Assembly: GCA_905215055.1 (NCBI GenBank)
Contig: CAJMOH010000022.1
Coordinates: 1 to 44,030, forward strand
Direction: 5' to 3'
Length of the DNA stretch: 44,030 bases
Origin: an uncultured bacterium
GTDB lineage: Bacteria; Bacillota; Clostridia; Oscillospirales; Acutalibacteraceae
Made by a program: the position numbers and the translations under genes. The notes under the pieces are model-generated. The model made no database searches and was not told the origin of the DNA. It was given only the letters and a program-made list of their open reading frames with translations. Numbering within the stretch: the first letter of the stretch is position 1; every line of letters starts with the position of its first letter. Shown here in pieces: positions 36,523 to 44,030 of this stretch.

Positions 36523-37236
36523 TCAGTTTCTTTTCCCCCAGTCCAACAGTCTTATTTCCAGGCCATCTCCTTCACCCTCGATCCGGAGCCGGTGATTTTT
36601 TACCAGCTCCAGGACCGCCAAAAACGAGGCCACCCGTTGAGAACGATCGTGTTTTCCAGCAAACAGCTGACAGTAGGGGATGGCTTTTCGTTTCCACAGC
36701 TTTCGCAAAATGGCAATCGCTTGGGACGCCACCGAGACAACCTTGCGAGAAACCAGAGCGGAAAAGCTCTCTGGCTTGGGCGGCAGCAAACTTTTTCCCT
36801 TTCCCCAAGCGGAAGCCAGTGCCTGGGCAATTTCCCTGGGATCGTGAATCCGCTTGTAGGTATAGTCCACGGGCAGCGGCTCGGGAGGCCGTACCAGGCG
36901 GTCAAAGGAACATTGCTCTCCCAAACGGGCGGCAGCGCGCTTGCACTGTTCGTATTCCAGCAGCTGGCCAGTTAGCTCTGCGCGAGGGTCCTCCTCGTCC
37001 TCATGCTTGGGCAGCAGGGAGGCAGCCTTAATCTGCACCAGCCGGGCGGCCATCTCCAAAAACTCGCTGGCCACATCCAGGTTTGCCTCCCGCATCAGGG
37101 CAATCTGCTCCATGTACTGCTCCAGCAGCTCCGCGATGGGAATGTCATAAATGTCCAGCTTGTTTTTGGCAATCAGGGTAAGCAGCAAATCCAAGGGGCC
37201 GTCGAAAACCTGGAGATGATATTCCAGCTTTTCCAT
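36523..37236 (-). CDS. scpA: Segregation and condensation protein A
   Basis: ScpA kleisin of 237 residues that bridges the SMC heads. The conserved opening KLEYHLQVFDGPLDLLLTLI and the mid-region YDIPIAELLEQYMEQI followed by EFLEMAARLVQIKAASLLP are diagnostic. Directly adjoins the upstream S2P gene with no gap, so the three genes are co-transcribed. Confidence 0.96.
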   Translation of the reverse strand: MEKLEYHLQVFDGPLDLLLTLIAKNKLDIYDIPIAELLEQYMEQIALMREANLDVASEFLEMAARLVQIKAASLLPKHEDEEDPRAELTGQLLEYEQCKRAAARLGEQCSFDRLVRPPEPLPVDYTYKRIHDPREIAQALASAWGKGKSLLPPKPESFSALVSRKVVSVASQAIAILRKLWKRKAIPYCQLFAGKHDRSQRVASFLAVLELVKNHRLRIEGEGDGLEIRLLDWGKRN

Positions 37237-37932
37237 TTACAACGCTCCAAACAGGCGGAACGGCGCCTGAGCCAGATTGAAAATCAAGTTGGCAAAGAAA
37301 TTCTGCGCTGTGGAAAGGGGGCCGGTCATGGCCCCGGAAAGCAGCAGCAAAAACATCACCATCACGAACAGATTTTGATAGCGGTAATAGGTGTACAGCG
37401 CCCGGCTGCTGAGAAAGGCCCCCACAATCCGGGACCCGTCCAGCGGCGGCAGGGGAATCAGGTTGAACACGGCCAGGGAAATATTCACCACCACATAATA
37501 ATAGAGCATATTGAAGAGAAACCGCGTAACCACGTTGGAGGGGGCAAAGGCCATCATAGCGGACACCAGGAACGCACCCACCAGCGCCGCCAGCAGGTTG
37601 GACACCGGTCCCGCCAGGGCGGTAAGGGCAATGTCCCTGCGGGGCTTTTTGAAATACCGGCTGTTTACCGGCACGGGCTTTGCCCAGCCGAAGCCGAAGA
37701 GAATCAGTGCCAACGCTCCCACGGGGTCCACACTGGCCAAGGGATTAAAGGTCAAGCGGCCCTCCAGCTTGGCAGTGGGGTCTCCCAGCTTGTTGGCTAC
37801 CCAGCCGTGGGCGAACTCGTGCAGGGGAAGAATGCACAGGATGACGAAAATAACAGAGATCACCTGGGCCACAATTTGCAGAACGTCTATGTGCTGGCCA
37901 TAGGCCAGATCACGGATCACGTCAAAAAGCAT
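37237..37932 (-). CDS. Site-2 protease family (M50) membrane metalloprotease
   Basis: Polytopic M50 protease of 231 residues with the zinc motif HEFAH (residues 38-42) and the second site FNLIPLPPLDGSR. It is the short S2P form usual beside scpA in Firmicutes (YwhC/YugP-like), without PDZ or CBS domains. Substrate unknown. The gene is distinct from the SpoIVFB-like protease at 14896. It has a promoter with two -10-like boxes at 37958-37998 and precedes scpA directly. Confidence 0.9.
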   Translation of the reverse strand: MLFDVIRDLAYGQHIDVLQIVAQVISVIFVILCILPLHEFAHGWVANKLGDPTAKLEGRLTFNPLASVDPVGALALILFGFGWAKPVPVNSRYFKKPRRDIALTALAGPVSNLLAALVGAFLVSAMMAFAPSNVVTRFLFNMLYYYVVVNISLAVFNLIPLPPLDGSRIVGAFLSSRALYTYYRYQNLFVMVMFLLLLSGAMTGPLSTAQNFFANLIFNLAQAPFRLFGAL

Positions 37933-37957
37933 AAGGTTCTCCTTTTCCTGAAAGTGG

Positions 37958-37998
37958 ATTATAGAGTGGATTATACCCTATTTTCGGAAAAATCGCAA
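37958..37998 (-). promoter_or_regulatory. Promoter of the S2P-scpAB operon with tandem -10 boxes
   Basis: TTGCGA (37993-37998), 17-base spacer and TATAAT (37970-37975). A second TATAAT lies 12 bases downstream (37958-37963) in a direct repeat of GTGGATTATA. The second box has no proper -35, so it may be a repeat artefact. Confidence 0.65.
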
Positions 37999-38015
37999 TT
38001 CCTTTGAAAAAAAAC

Positions 38016-38044
38016 TTGCATTTCCCGCCGGGATCTGCTATAAT
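38016..38044 (+). promoter_or_regulatory. SigA-type promoter of rpmB
   Basis: TTGCAT (38016-38021), 17-base spacer and TATAAT (38039-38044) on the plus strand, divergent from the S2P promoter. Confidence 0.8.
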
Positions 38045-38101
38045 TTCTAACGTTGTAAATTTGGAGTATCATCGTTCTTTTAAGGAGGTGCAGTATAGAT
38101 T

Positions 38102-38290
38102 ATGGCAAAATGTGATTTCTGCGGCAAGGACGTGTCCTTCGGCATTAAGGTTTCCCACTCCCACCGTCGTTCCAACCGGACCTGGAAACCCAACATCAAG
38201 CGTGTAAAGGCTGTTGTTAACGGCACGCCCAAGCGTGTGTACGCCTGCACCCGTTGCTTGCGTTCTGGCAAAGTGACTCGGGCTGTGTAA
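38102..38290 (+). CDS. rpmB: 50S ribosomal protein L28
   Basis: Ribosomal protein L28 of 62 residues. The opening MAKCDFCGKDVSFGIKVSHS and the closing CTRCLRSGKV give two Cys pairs, so this is the zinc-binding (C4) version. Strong ribosome binding site (AAGGAGGTG) about 13 bases upstream. It has its own promoter and terminator, standing alone between the two minus-strand blocks; in Bacillus rpmB sits near spoVM, which is not the case here. Confidence 0.97.
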   Translation: MAKCDFCGKDVSFGIKVSHSHRRSNRTWKPNIKRVKAVVNGTPKRVYACTRCLRSGKVTRAV

Positions 38291-38328
38291 GGCTCTTGTC
38301 CGCCGGATCTGTGCGGTTGAGAAATTTG

Positions 38329-38359
38329 GGGCTGTTCCAGTAAAGGAACAGCCCTTTTT
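38329..38359 (+). terminator. Terminator of rpmB
   Basis: A 10-bp stem (GGGCTGTTCC with GGAACAGCCC, 38329-38338 and 38345-38354) and a 6-base loop are followed by five T residues. Confidence 0.9.
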
Positions 38360-38380
38360 CTCTGCTTTTTTCCGCCATCC

Positions 38381-39241
38381 TTATCCGAAGGGACGCTCTC
38401 CTGTAAGAAGGGCCAAATCCCCTTCCAGAAACTCTCCAAGGATTTTTCCAGCCACGCCCTGAGCCTCTCCGTACAGCTCAAAAAAGCTTTGATGGGAGTC
38501 GCCGTCTCCCCAGGGAGCGTTCTGTATGTTGGCATAGTCAATCTGATCGTTTTCCGTCAGCGGCACAATATGGCTGGCAATGGCGCTGGGCTTTCCCCGC
38601 TCAATTCGCTCAAACAGCTTTTTCTTCAGGCCAGTCCGGTCTGTTACCAGCGAGAAAACCCCATGAGCGTCGTTCATGGCCTGCACCAAAGACTCCTCGC
38701 TCACATCATCCCCATATAGGGAAAACAGAATCTGCCGGTAAAGATGGGCAATTTTACGCTCCACCGCTTCGTTCTTGGGGAACATGGCTTTCAGCGCCAC
38801 TTCCGAGGGCAGCTTGCCCGTTTCATACCGGAGGACAATGGCGTCCAAAGCGGACTCAATTTCCCCGTGCATGGTGGAGGCGGTTTCCCAGGGCCGCTGC
38901 TTCGCCAGCTTTTCCGCCAACCAGTTGATGTAAGGGTGGGCAGTGGAATCCAGCGAGTAATGACACACAAAGCCCCACACATAGGAGCGGTATACAGAGT
39001 CGGGATGCTGTTTGAGAAACTCCCGCATAGCGCCCAGCACCTGGGATGGCGCCGTATTGTGAAGGCGTCCGCCGTAATCCCGGAGAGACCTACCCTTCCA
39101 GATGGGCAAAAAACGGTGGCAGAAGAAAAAATCCGGCCCTTGCGCGCCCCAGGTATAGGCGCACAAATCCAGCGAGGCCTTTTCCGCCAGGCTTTCTCTG
39201 ACATTTTGAGCGAAATAGTAGTGGGTCAAACAGGCTGGCAA
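38381..39241 (-). CDS. Zinc-dependent phospholipase C-like family protein
   Basis: Protein of about 286 residues matching the zinc-dependent phospholipase C-like family: THYYFAQNV near the start, GAQGPDFFFCHR, and a core containing HYSLDSTAHPY with several His, Asp and Glu residues that likely bind metal ions. No signal peptide is visible, so it is probably cytoplasmic, and phospholipase activity is not established for such members. TTG at 39241 has GGAG 9 bases upstream and starts just before the conserved THYYF; the in-frame TTG at 39250 lies against the ribosome binding site. Confidence 0.8.
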   Translation of the reverse strand: MPACLTHYYFAQNVRESLAEKASLDLCAYTWGAQGPDFFFCHRFLPIWKGRSLRDYGGRLHNTAPSQVLGAMREFLKQHPDSVYRSYVWGFVCHYSLDSTAHPYINWLAEKLAKQRPWETASTMHGEIESALDAIVLRYETGKLPSEVALKAMFPKNEAVERKIAHLYRQILFSLYGDDVSEESLVQAMNDAHGVFSLVTDRTGLKKKLFERIERGKPSAIASHIVPLTENDQIDYANIQNAPWGDGDSHQSFFELYGEAQGVAGKILGEFLEGDLALLTGERPFG

Positions 39242-39257
39242 TGGAATCAACTCCTTC

Positions 39258-40154
39258 TCAATCGTTGAACAGTGTATTTGACGAAAAACCGGCTATCCAG
39301 GGAAACGCTCCCGTCATATCAGCGGGAAAGGGGGAATCCACTTTCAAGGCAGTCCCCAGCGGCCCGCAGCCCAGCGACAAGCTTCCGCAGTGCAGAGCCT
39401 GCCGGGAGATTCTGCCCCGTGAGCCGCCGTATAAATCATCCCCTGCCAACGGGTGACCCAGAGCCGCCATATGCACCCGAATCTGGTGAGTGCGCCCTGT
39501 TTCCAGACGGCAGGCAACTAAGGTGCAGTCCTCCTGGCAGGCCAAAGCCCGCCAATGGGTCACCGCGGGCAGGCCTCCTTCCCCGCAGCGGCGGCGGATT
39601 TTGCTGCCAGGCTCCAAGCCGATGGGCAGGTCGATTTTCCCCTCCCCAAAAAGCTCTCCCTGACAGACGGCATAATAGATCTTCTCCACCTGAGCGGCGG
39701 ATACCGCTATGCGATGCTTGCCAACCGCCACAATGCCGCTGGTGTCCCGGTCCAGCCGGTACAGGGGACGAAAGGCCGGGGACTGGCCTGTTTGCCGGTA
39801 GTAAAAGGCCACCCGGTTCAGCAGGCTGTCCCGGTCATGGCCGGGCGAAGGGTGTATGGGCATGTGAGGCGGCTTGTCCACCAGCAGGTAATCCGCATCC
39901 TCATACAAAACAGAGAGGGGACCTTCCACCGCCTCGTACTGTTCTCTCTCTTCCGGCAGGCAAAGCTGCAGCACATCTCCCTGGCGCAAAAGGTCCACGC
40001 TGCGGCAGGGAACACTATTTTTCAGCAACCCGCCCGTCAGGTGCTTTTGCTTTACAAGCACTCTGGAGGACAGACCCAAAAACCGCCGGACAAACTCTTT
40101 CACTGGGCGCCCGTCCCACTCTGGCGGAACAGTATAGGCCAGAGTCCGGCTCAT
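39258..40154 (-). CDS. RluA/RluD-family pseudouridine synthase
   Basis: RluA-family synthase of 298 residues with an N-terminal S4-like region, the catalytic stretch YRLDRDTSGIVAVGKH (Asp), and the conserved C-terminal CRLETGRTHQIRVHMAALGH. Target RNA (23S or tRNA) cannot be told by eye. ATG at 40154 overlaps the prenyl synthase stop as ATGA, implying coupling. Confidence 0.93.
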   Translation of the reverse strand: MSRTLAYTVPPEWDGRPVKEFVRRFLGLSSRVLVKQKHLTGGLLKNSVPCRSVDLLRQGDVLQLCLPEEREQYEAVEGPLSVLYEDADYLLVDKPPHMPIHPSPGHDRDSLLNRVAFYYRQTGQSPAFRPLYRLDRDTSGIVAVGKHRIAVSAAQVEKIYYAVCQGELFGEGKIDLPIGLEPGSKIRRRCGEGGLPAVTHWRALACQEDCTLVACRLETGRTHQIRVHMAALGHPLAGDDLYGGSRGRISRQALHCGSLSLGCGPLGTALKVDSPFPADMTGAFPWIAGFSSNTLFND

Positions 40155-41029
40155 GCCTTCCGCGTGGCCAGCTGGCGGGCCAGTCCTTTCAGGAAGTTGG
40201 TGTCCCCCGGGAAGCTATCCAACGCCTGCTCTGCCTGCGCGGTAAAGGACTCCACCAGCTGCTGGGCCTTTTCCACGCCCAACAGGGAGACGTAGTTGCG
40301 CTTGTCCCGCACACCGTCCATACCTACATTTTTACCCAGAGTGGCGGCGTCCCCCAGCACATCCAGAATATCGTCCCGGATCTGGAACGCCATGCCGATC
40401 CCCTCCGCGTAGGAGCGGGCGCTTTTCAGCCGTTCCTCCCCCGCTCCGGCTGCCACACAGCCCATTTGACAGGCAGCGGAAATCAAGGCCACTGTTTTTC
40501 CAAGATCCATCTCCCGAAGGAGGGCCAAATCCACGTCCTTGCCCTCGAAGTTCAGGTCGATGCACTGGCCGCCCACCATGCCATCCGCGCCAGCGCATTG
40601 GGCCAAAATTCTCGCTCCCTCCAAAGCGGCGCTGCTGGGACCGGCAAAGGCCAGGGCAGTTTCAAAGGCCTTGGTCAGCAGACCGTCCCCGGCCAAAAGG
40701 GCCATGGCCTCTCCATAAACCTTATGATTGGCGGGCTTTCCCCGGCGCAGGTCATCATCGTCCATGCAGGGAAGGTCGTCGTGAATCAGCGAGTAGGTGT
40801 GAACCATCTCCACCGCACAGGCAAAGGGCAAAGCCGTTTCCGGCCGGCCCCCGCACAAATCGCAAAAGGCCAGTGTCAACACCGGGCGGATGCGCTTTCC
40901 TCCCACAAACAGGCTGTATCCCATGGATTCCGTCACCGGCCCTGTAAGGGAGTTTTTGGGGGGCTGGGGAAGAGCCTTTCGCAAGGCCTCCTCCACCATG
41001 GAAAGATAGCGCTCAAAGTTCTCTTTCAT
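40151..41029 (-). CDS. ispA: Polyprenyl synthetase (farnesyl/geranylgeranyl diphosphate synthase)
   Basis: Class I prenyltransferase of 292 residues, condensing IPP with allylic diphosphates. The first Asp-rich motif reads IHDDLPCMDDDDLRRG and the second QIRDDILD; SMGYSLFVGGKRIRPVL is the family opening. ATG at 41029 follows GGAGG by about 9 bases; an upstream in-frame start at 41053 would overlap xseB further. Chain length (C15 or C20) cannot be fixed. Placement beside xseB and xseA is the common Firmicute order. Confidence 0.93.
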   Translation of the reverse strand: MKENFERYLSMVEEALRKALPQPPKNSLTGPVTESMGYSLFVGGKRIRPVLTLAFCDLCGGRPETALPFACAVEMVHTYSLIHDDLPCMDDDDLRRGKPANHKVYGEAMALLAGDGLLTKAFETALAFAGPSSAALEGARILAQCAGADGMVGGQCIDLNFEGKDVDLALLREMDLGKTVALISAACQMGCVAAGAGEERLKSARSYAEGIGMAFQIRDDILDVLGDAATLGKNVGMDGVRDKRNYVSLLGVEKAQQLVESFTAQAEQALDSFPGDTNFLKGLARQLATRKA

Positions 41030-41240
41030 CGCCGTCATCCTCCTGATTCGCAATTTTGGTCAGCTCTATCACCTGCTGCTCGGCCTTGTCCAGCATTTGA
41101 TAGCACTGGGCGGAAAGCTTGGCCCCCTCCTCAAAAAGCTTCATGGAATTTTCCAAGGTTTCCTCGCCGCTTTCCAGCTTGTTGACAATCTCCTGCAGCC
41201 GCTGCATAGCCTCTTCAAATTTTATCCTTTTCGCAGCCAT
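41013..41240 (-). CDS. xseB: Exodeoxyribonuclease VII small subunit
   Basis: XseB of 75 residues; the family helix pair FEEAMQRLQEIVNKLESGEE and LENSMKLFEEGAKLSAQC is clear. It combines with XseA to form ExoVII, a bidirectional single-strand exonuclease. It overlaps the ispA start by 17 bases and lies 3 bases after xseA. Confidence 0.95.
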   Translation of the reverse strand: MAAKRIKFEEAMQRLQEIVNKLESGEETLENSMKLFEEGAKLSAQCYQMLDKAEQQVIELTKIANQEDDGDEREL

Positions 41241-41243
41241 GGG

Positions 41244-42446
41244 TCAGTCCTCCTTTTCCAAAATTTCCGCCGAAAGCGTCCCGTCCTCCAGGCGAATCCG
41301 CACCTGGTCTCCCGGAGAAGCCTGAGCCGCGCTCTTTACCACATCCTGGCCCTTGCTCACCACGGCAAAGCCCCGGGAAAGAACCTTCAGGGGACTTAAA
41401 GCGTCCAGTGTTCCGGAAAGCACCGCCAGCCGCTTTTGCTCCTGGCTCAGCCGCCCCTGAAGCCCCTGGCCCAGCCGGAAAGTTAAATTGTCCACTTGGC
41501 CGCGCCGCTGGTCCAAAAGCTCGCCAGGCATTCCCAGCGGAGAATCCTGCACCAGCAGATCCAAACTCTGACGCAAATATTCTACCAGCCGTTTGGACTC
41601 CTGGTGGAAGTACCGGTGATAGGCCAGCACCTGCGCCAGCTCCTCCCGCCAGTCTGGCGTACAAAGCTCCGCGGCGGCACTGGGCGTGGGAGCGCGAAGA
41701 TCCGCCGCGAAATCGCAGATGGTAAAATCCGTCTCATGGCCCACAGCGGACACCACGGGAATCGTACAATCATATACCGCCCTGGCCACTTCCTCGGAGT
41801 TGAAGGCCCACAGATCCTCCAAGGAGCCGCCGCCTCGCCCTACCACGATCACGTCGCAGGCCTGCCGGCGGTCCATCTCCCGCAGGGCAGCAGCGATCTG
41901 TCCAGGCGCCTGGTCCCCCTGGACTAAAACTGGTGCCAAAATGATCTTTGCCAAGGGCCACCGCCGTCCGGTAATCTGCAAAATATCCCGAACAGCCGCC
42001 CCTGTGGGGGAGGTGATTACTCCAATCCGTTCTGGGAAGGCGGGAATGGACCGCTTGTGCTCCTGGTCAAACAGACCTTCGGCGGCAAGGCGCTCCTTCA
42101 GCTGCTCAAAGGCCAAGTTCAAAGCGCCAATGCCCTCCGGCTGCATATCCTCGGCGTACAGCTGGTACTGTCCGGACGGCTCGTACACCGACACCCGGCC
42201 GCGGATCAGCACCTTCATGCCATCCTGGGGATGAAATTTCAGCCGCCGGGCAGCGGAGGCAAACATCACCGCCTTGAGGACGGACTTTTCATCCTTTAGG
42301 GAAAAATACAGGTGGCCGGAGCGGTAATGGTCGGTAAAGTTGGAGATTTCCCCGGAAATCAGCACATTTTGCAGCCGCCCGTCCCCTTCCAGCAGCGATT
42401 TGATGAAGAAATTCACCTGAGAAACTGTCAGCACCGTTGCTTTCAT
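41244..42446 (-). CDS. xseA: Exodeoxyribonuclease VII large subunit
   Basis: XseA of 400 residues. An N-terminal OB domain (LTVSQVNFFIKSLLEGDGRL, then GEISNF) precedes the catalytic region with AAVRDI and VGRGGGSLEDLWAFN and ETDFTICDFAADLRAPTPSAAAE, followed by a long helical C-terminal part. ATG at 42446 has GAGGTG upstream and overlaps the stop of the TsaD-like gene; a start at 42467 is less likely. Confidence 0.95.
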   Translation of the reverse strand: MKATVLTVSQVNFFIKSLLEGDGRLQNVLISGEISNFTDHYRSGHLYFSLKDEKSVLKAVMFASAARRLKFHPQDGMKVLIRGRVSVYEPSGQYQLYAEDMQPEGIGALNLAFEQLKERLAAEGLFDQEHKRSIPAFPERIGVITSPTGAAVRDILQITGRRWPLAKIILAPVLVQGDQAPGQIAAALREMDRRQACDVIVVGRGGGSLEDLWAFNSEEVARAVYDCTIPVVSAVGHETDFTICDFAADLRAPTPSAAAELCTPDWREELAQVLAYHRYFHQESKRLVEYLRQSLDLLVQDSPLGMPGELLDQRRGQVDNLTFRLGQGLQGRLSQEQKRLAVLSGTLDALSPLKVLSRGFAVVSKGQDVVKSAAQASPGDQVRIRLEDGTLSAEILEKED

Positions 42447-43381
42447 CCGCCACACCTCTTTTTCCAAGCCAGCACCGCTACGCCGGCTCCGTTATCCGAG
42501 GAAAATTCCGGCGCGGCAAAGTATCCGCCATATTTCTCCCCCAGCCGTTGGCGCAGCAGGGTATTGGAACACACGCCGCCGGAAAACACCAGGGGCAGCT
42601 GTCCCAGATCGCGCAGCAGGCCTTCGCACATTTTATCCAGCACCAGTCCAATGGCCTCTATGCAATGACGGGCAATTTTCTCTCTGGGTTCCCCGTGGTC
42701 CAGCATGGCCTTGCACTGGTTTTCAATGCCGGAGAGAGAGCAGTCATGGCCTTTCAGTACAGGGCGGTAGGAAATTTTCCCATCCCAGCGAAGCGCCAGC
42801 TTTTCCAGCTCGGGGCCGCAGGGAAAGGACAATCCCAACAAAACGCCTACCCGGTCCACAGCCTGTCCCGCCTTTAAATCCAGGGAGTGAGCCGCTAAGG
42901 TCACCTGGGGCATACCGTCCTCCCCAGGCTGAACCAGCAAAGCCTCGGTGGTTCCTCCGGACACATGAAACGCCAAAAACCGCCGGCCTAAAAGCTCCAG
43001 CTTTCCAGCGGAATACAGCGCCGCCGCAATATGTCCCTGCTGGTGGGAGAAGCGCTCCACTGGAATTCCCCACGCCTTGCCCAACAGCCCGGCAGTATTT
43101 TTCCCCACCAGAAAGCAGGGCATGTACGAATTTTCCTGGGTTGTGGGAGAAACAGACACACCAATTCCAAGGGGAGGCCTGTCCAGCTTCTCCAAAATGG
43201 GACCCAGAACCTCCGGCAGCTGGCGCACATGGTGAAACACCGCGTCGCTTTGCCGAAGCCCCCTCTCTCCCTGGCGCACGGGAAGAAGCTTCTTTCGGTT
43301 TTCCACCACCTGTTCCCCTTCCAGCAGCGCGGCGGAGGTGGTGTAGTTGCTGGTATCGATTCCTAAAAAAAGATCAGTCAT
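42443..43381 (-). CDS. TsaD/Kae1-like paralogue
   Basis: Protein of 312 residues with the ASKHA fold of TsaD/Kae1 (O-sialoglycoprotein endopeptidase-like). The opening FLGIDTSNYTTSAAL, the metal-site HQQGH (His113, His117), FHVSGGTTEALLV and the closing SSDNGAGVAVLAW are visible. True TsaD makes tRNA t6A and is longer, with HMEGH; this looks like the second, Kae1-like copy usual beside xseA and nusB in clostridia. Its function is unknown. ATG at 43381 overlaps the nusB end by 8 bases. Confidence 0.82.
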   Translation of the reverse strand: MTDLFLGIDTSNYTTSAALLEGEQVVENRKKLLPVRQGERGLRQSDAVFHHVRQLPEVLGPILEKLDRPPLGIGVSVSPTTQENSYMPCFLVGKNTAGLLGKAWGIPVERFSHQQGHIAAALYSAGKLELLGRRFLAFHVSGGTTEALLVQPGEDGMPQVTLAAHSLDLKAGQAVDRVGVLLGLSFPCGPELEKLALRWDGKISYRPVLKGHDCSLSGIENQCKAMLDHGEPREKIARHCIEAIGLVLDKMCEGLLRDLGQLPLVFSGGVCSNTLLRQRLGEKYGGYFAAPEFSSDNGAGVAVLAWKKRCGG

Positions 43382-43793
43382 GAGGCTTGTCCTGCTGCTC
43401 CGGCAGCTCCTTCGCCACAGAGGCCAGCACGCCGTTGATGTACGGGGCATCGTCCTTGCCGCCGTAGGTTTTTGCCAGCTCCACCGCCTCGTTGATGGAC
43501 ACGCTGTACGGAATGGCATCCTCCCAGCACAGCTCGTACACGGCCAGGCGAAGCAGCGCCAGAGCCACTTTTGAAAGCCGCCGCAGGCTCCAGCCGCGAA
43601 TGTGCTTTTCAATCGTCTCGTCGATCTCTGCCTGATGCTCCTCCACGCCAAGAGCCTCTCGTTCGGCAAAGGCGCTGGGTATCAGGTCCCTGGCTTCCGC
43701 CGCGTCGTGAAGAATGTCGTCCATGGGTTCCCCGCGGACAGCTTGCTCAAACACCAAAATAAACGCCTGTTCTCTGGCTTCCCTTCTTGTCAT
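43374..43793 (-). CDS. nusB: Transcription antitermination protein NusB
   Basis: NusB of 139 residues, a helical protein binding boxA RNA with NusE. Family parts: MTRREAREQAFILVFEQA, then LALLRLAVYELCWEDAIPYS and the VSINEAVELAKTYGGKDDAP segment. ATG at 43793 follows GGGAGG by 8 bases. It heads the nusB-TsaD-like-xseA-xseB-ispA-RluA run; no promoter was found immediately upstream. Confidence 0.95.
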   Translation of the reverse strand: MTRREAREQAFILVFEQAVRGEPMDDILHDAAEARDLIPSAFAEREALGVEEHQAEIDETIEKHIRGWSLRRLSKVALALLRLAVYELCWEDAIPYSVSINEAVELAKTYGGKDDAPYINGVLASVAKELPEQQDKPHD

Positions 43794-43817
43794 CCCTATA
43801 ACCTCCCAAATGTATAG

Positions 43818-43848
43818 AAAGGCCCACCGTTTTCACGGTGAGCCTTTT
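43818..43848. repeat. Hairpin upstream of nusB
   Basis: AAAGGCCCACCG (43818-43829) can pair with CGGTGAGCCTTTT (43836-43848), one mismatch. The T-run is on the plus strand, so on the minus strand it is at best a weak terminator or attenuator ahead of nusB. Confidence 0.4.
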
Positions 43849-43900
43849 GCAACAGGTCCTTCCAAGAAAAATTGCATTGTCAAGCTTCACCGGCCCCACC

Positions 43901-44030
43901 TGCGGTGGGCAAGTCGCGCAGGCTCCTAACGTCGCCAAGCCGGGCGAAACGGTCCGCCGCTCTGCCCGCGCTTTTGCCTTGCTGGAAAAGTCCCCTCCCA
44001 GCTTGCGGTGGGCAAGTCGCGCAGGCTCCT
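43901..44030. repeat. Two copies of a 27-bp repeat
   Basis: An identical 27-bp sequence beginning TGCGGTGGGCAAG occurs at 43901-43927 and 44004-44030, 103 bases apart, with a CCTGCG/CGCAGG inverted pair around the first copy. The spacer between them is unrelated. The second copy runs to the window end, so more copies may lie beyond. Confidence 0.7.

Noticed and set aside
39272..41185. Long plus-strand frame (637 codons) opposite the pseudouridine synthase and prenyl synthase genes
   Set aside because: Antisense to well-supported genes; low-complexity composition.
1..44030. CRISPR array, tRNA, rRNA, prophage or insertion sequence
   Set aside because: No regularly spaced repeat series, tRNA-like T-arm signature, rRNA segment, transposase or phage gene was found by eye; the pair of 27-bp repeats is too few and too widely spaced for CRISPR.

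Overview
The window looks like chromosomal DNA from an endospore-forming anaerobic member of the Clostridia, most likely an Oscillospiraceae/Ruminococcaceae-type gut Firmicute. The basis is the sporulation gene set (spoIIM, sipL, spoIVA, spoVM, gerW/ytfJ, dacF), Firmicute gene orders (yajC-tgt; yicC-remA-gmk-rpoZ-priA-def-fmt-rsmB-rlmN-prpC-prkC-rsgA-thiN-spoVM; xerD-spoIIM; scpA-scpB-DUF2953-ytfJ), ferredoxin-type aldo/keto reductases and moderately high GC. The assignment is inferred from gene content only. Nearly every gene is on the minus strand; only a C45-family hydrolase and rpmB are on the plus strand, so the window probably lies in one replichore with transcription co-directional with replication. 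No rRNA, tRNA, CRISPR array, prophage or insertion sequence was recognised.

Layout in window coordinates. 1-5.4 kb: a DUF624/YesL-like membrane protein, xerD and spoIIM (with a SigE-type promoter), a roughly 600 bp AT-rich gap, a TIGR04086 membrane protein, yajC and tgt. 5.4-8.5 kb: a copper module, csoR followed by copA, with a CsoR-type operator filling the promoter spacer; copA carries a fused C-terminal CopZ-like domain preceded by its own ribosome binding site. 8.6-14.9 kb: accessory genes, including two tandem Fe-S aldo/keto reductases behind a MerR-type 19-bp-spacer promoter, a cyclophilin-like lipoprotein, the C45 hydrolase, yjdF behind a yjdF-type riboswitch, and a secreted nuclease coupled to a gene of unknown function.

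14.9-19.3 kb: a spore-coat basement-layer region. A SigE-type promoter reads through sipL, spoIVA, a small SpoIVFA-like membrane protein and a SpoIVFB-like protease. The neighbouring operon ends in a small Cys-rich membrane protein coupled to a 29-codon spoVM. 19.3-32.4 kb: a very long housekeeping operon running from yicC to spoVM (RNA turnover, RemA, GMP kinase, RNAP omega, PriA, formyl-Met handling, rRNA methylation, PrpC/PrkC signalling, ribosome GTPase, thiamine kinase). 32.5-37.9 kb: S2P-like protease, scpA, scpB, DUF2953, gerW, dacF, rluB-like and a GNAT-like gene. 38-44 kb: rpmB (plus strand), a zinc-dependent phospholipase-like protein, an RluA-type pseudouridine synthase, a prenyl synthase, xseB, xseA, a TsaD-like paralogue and nusB, ending in a structured repeat region.

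Most of the window is conserved core genome. The observations best worth following are the CopA-CopZ fusion with an internal start, the yjdF riboswitch with an apparent non-AUG start, the MerR-type operator before the two reductases (one lacking catalytic residues), the compact SipL/SpoIVA/SpoIVF/SpoVM neighbourhood with its reduced SpoIVFA-like partner, and the small coupled proteins of unknown function.
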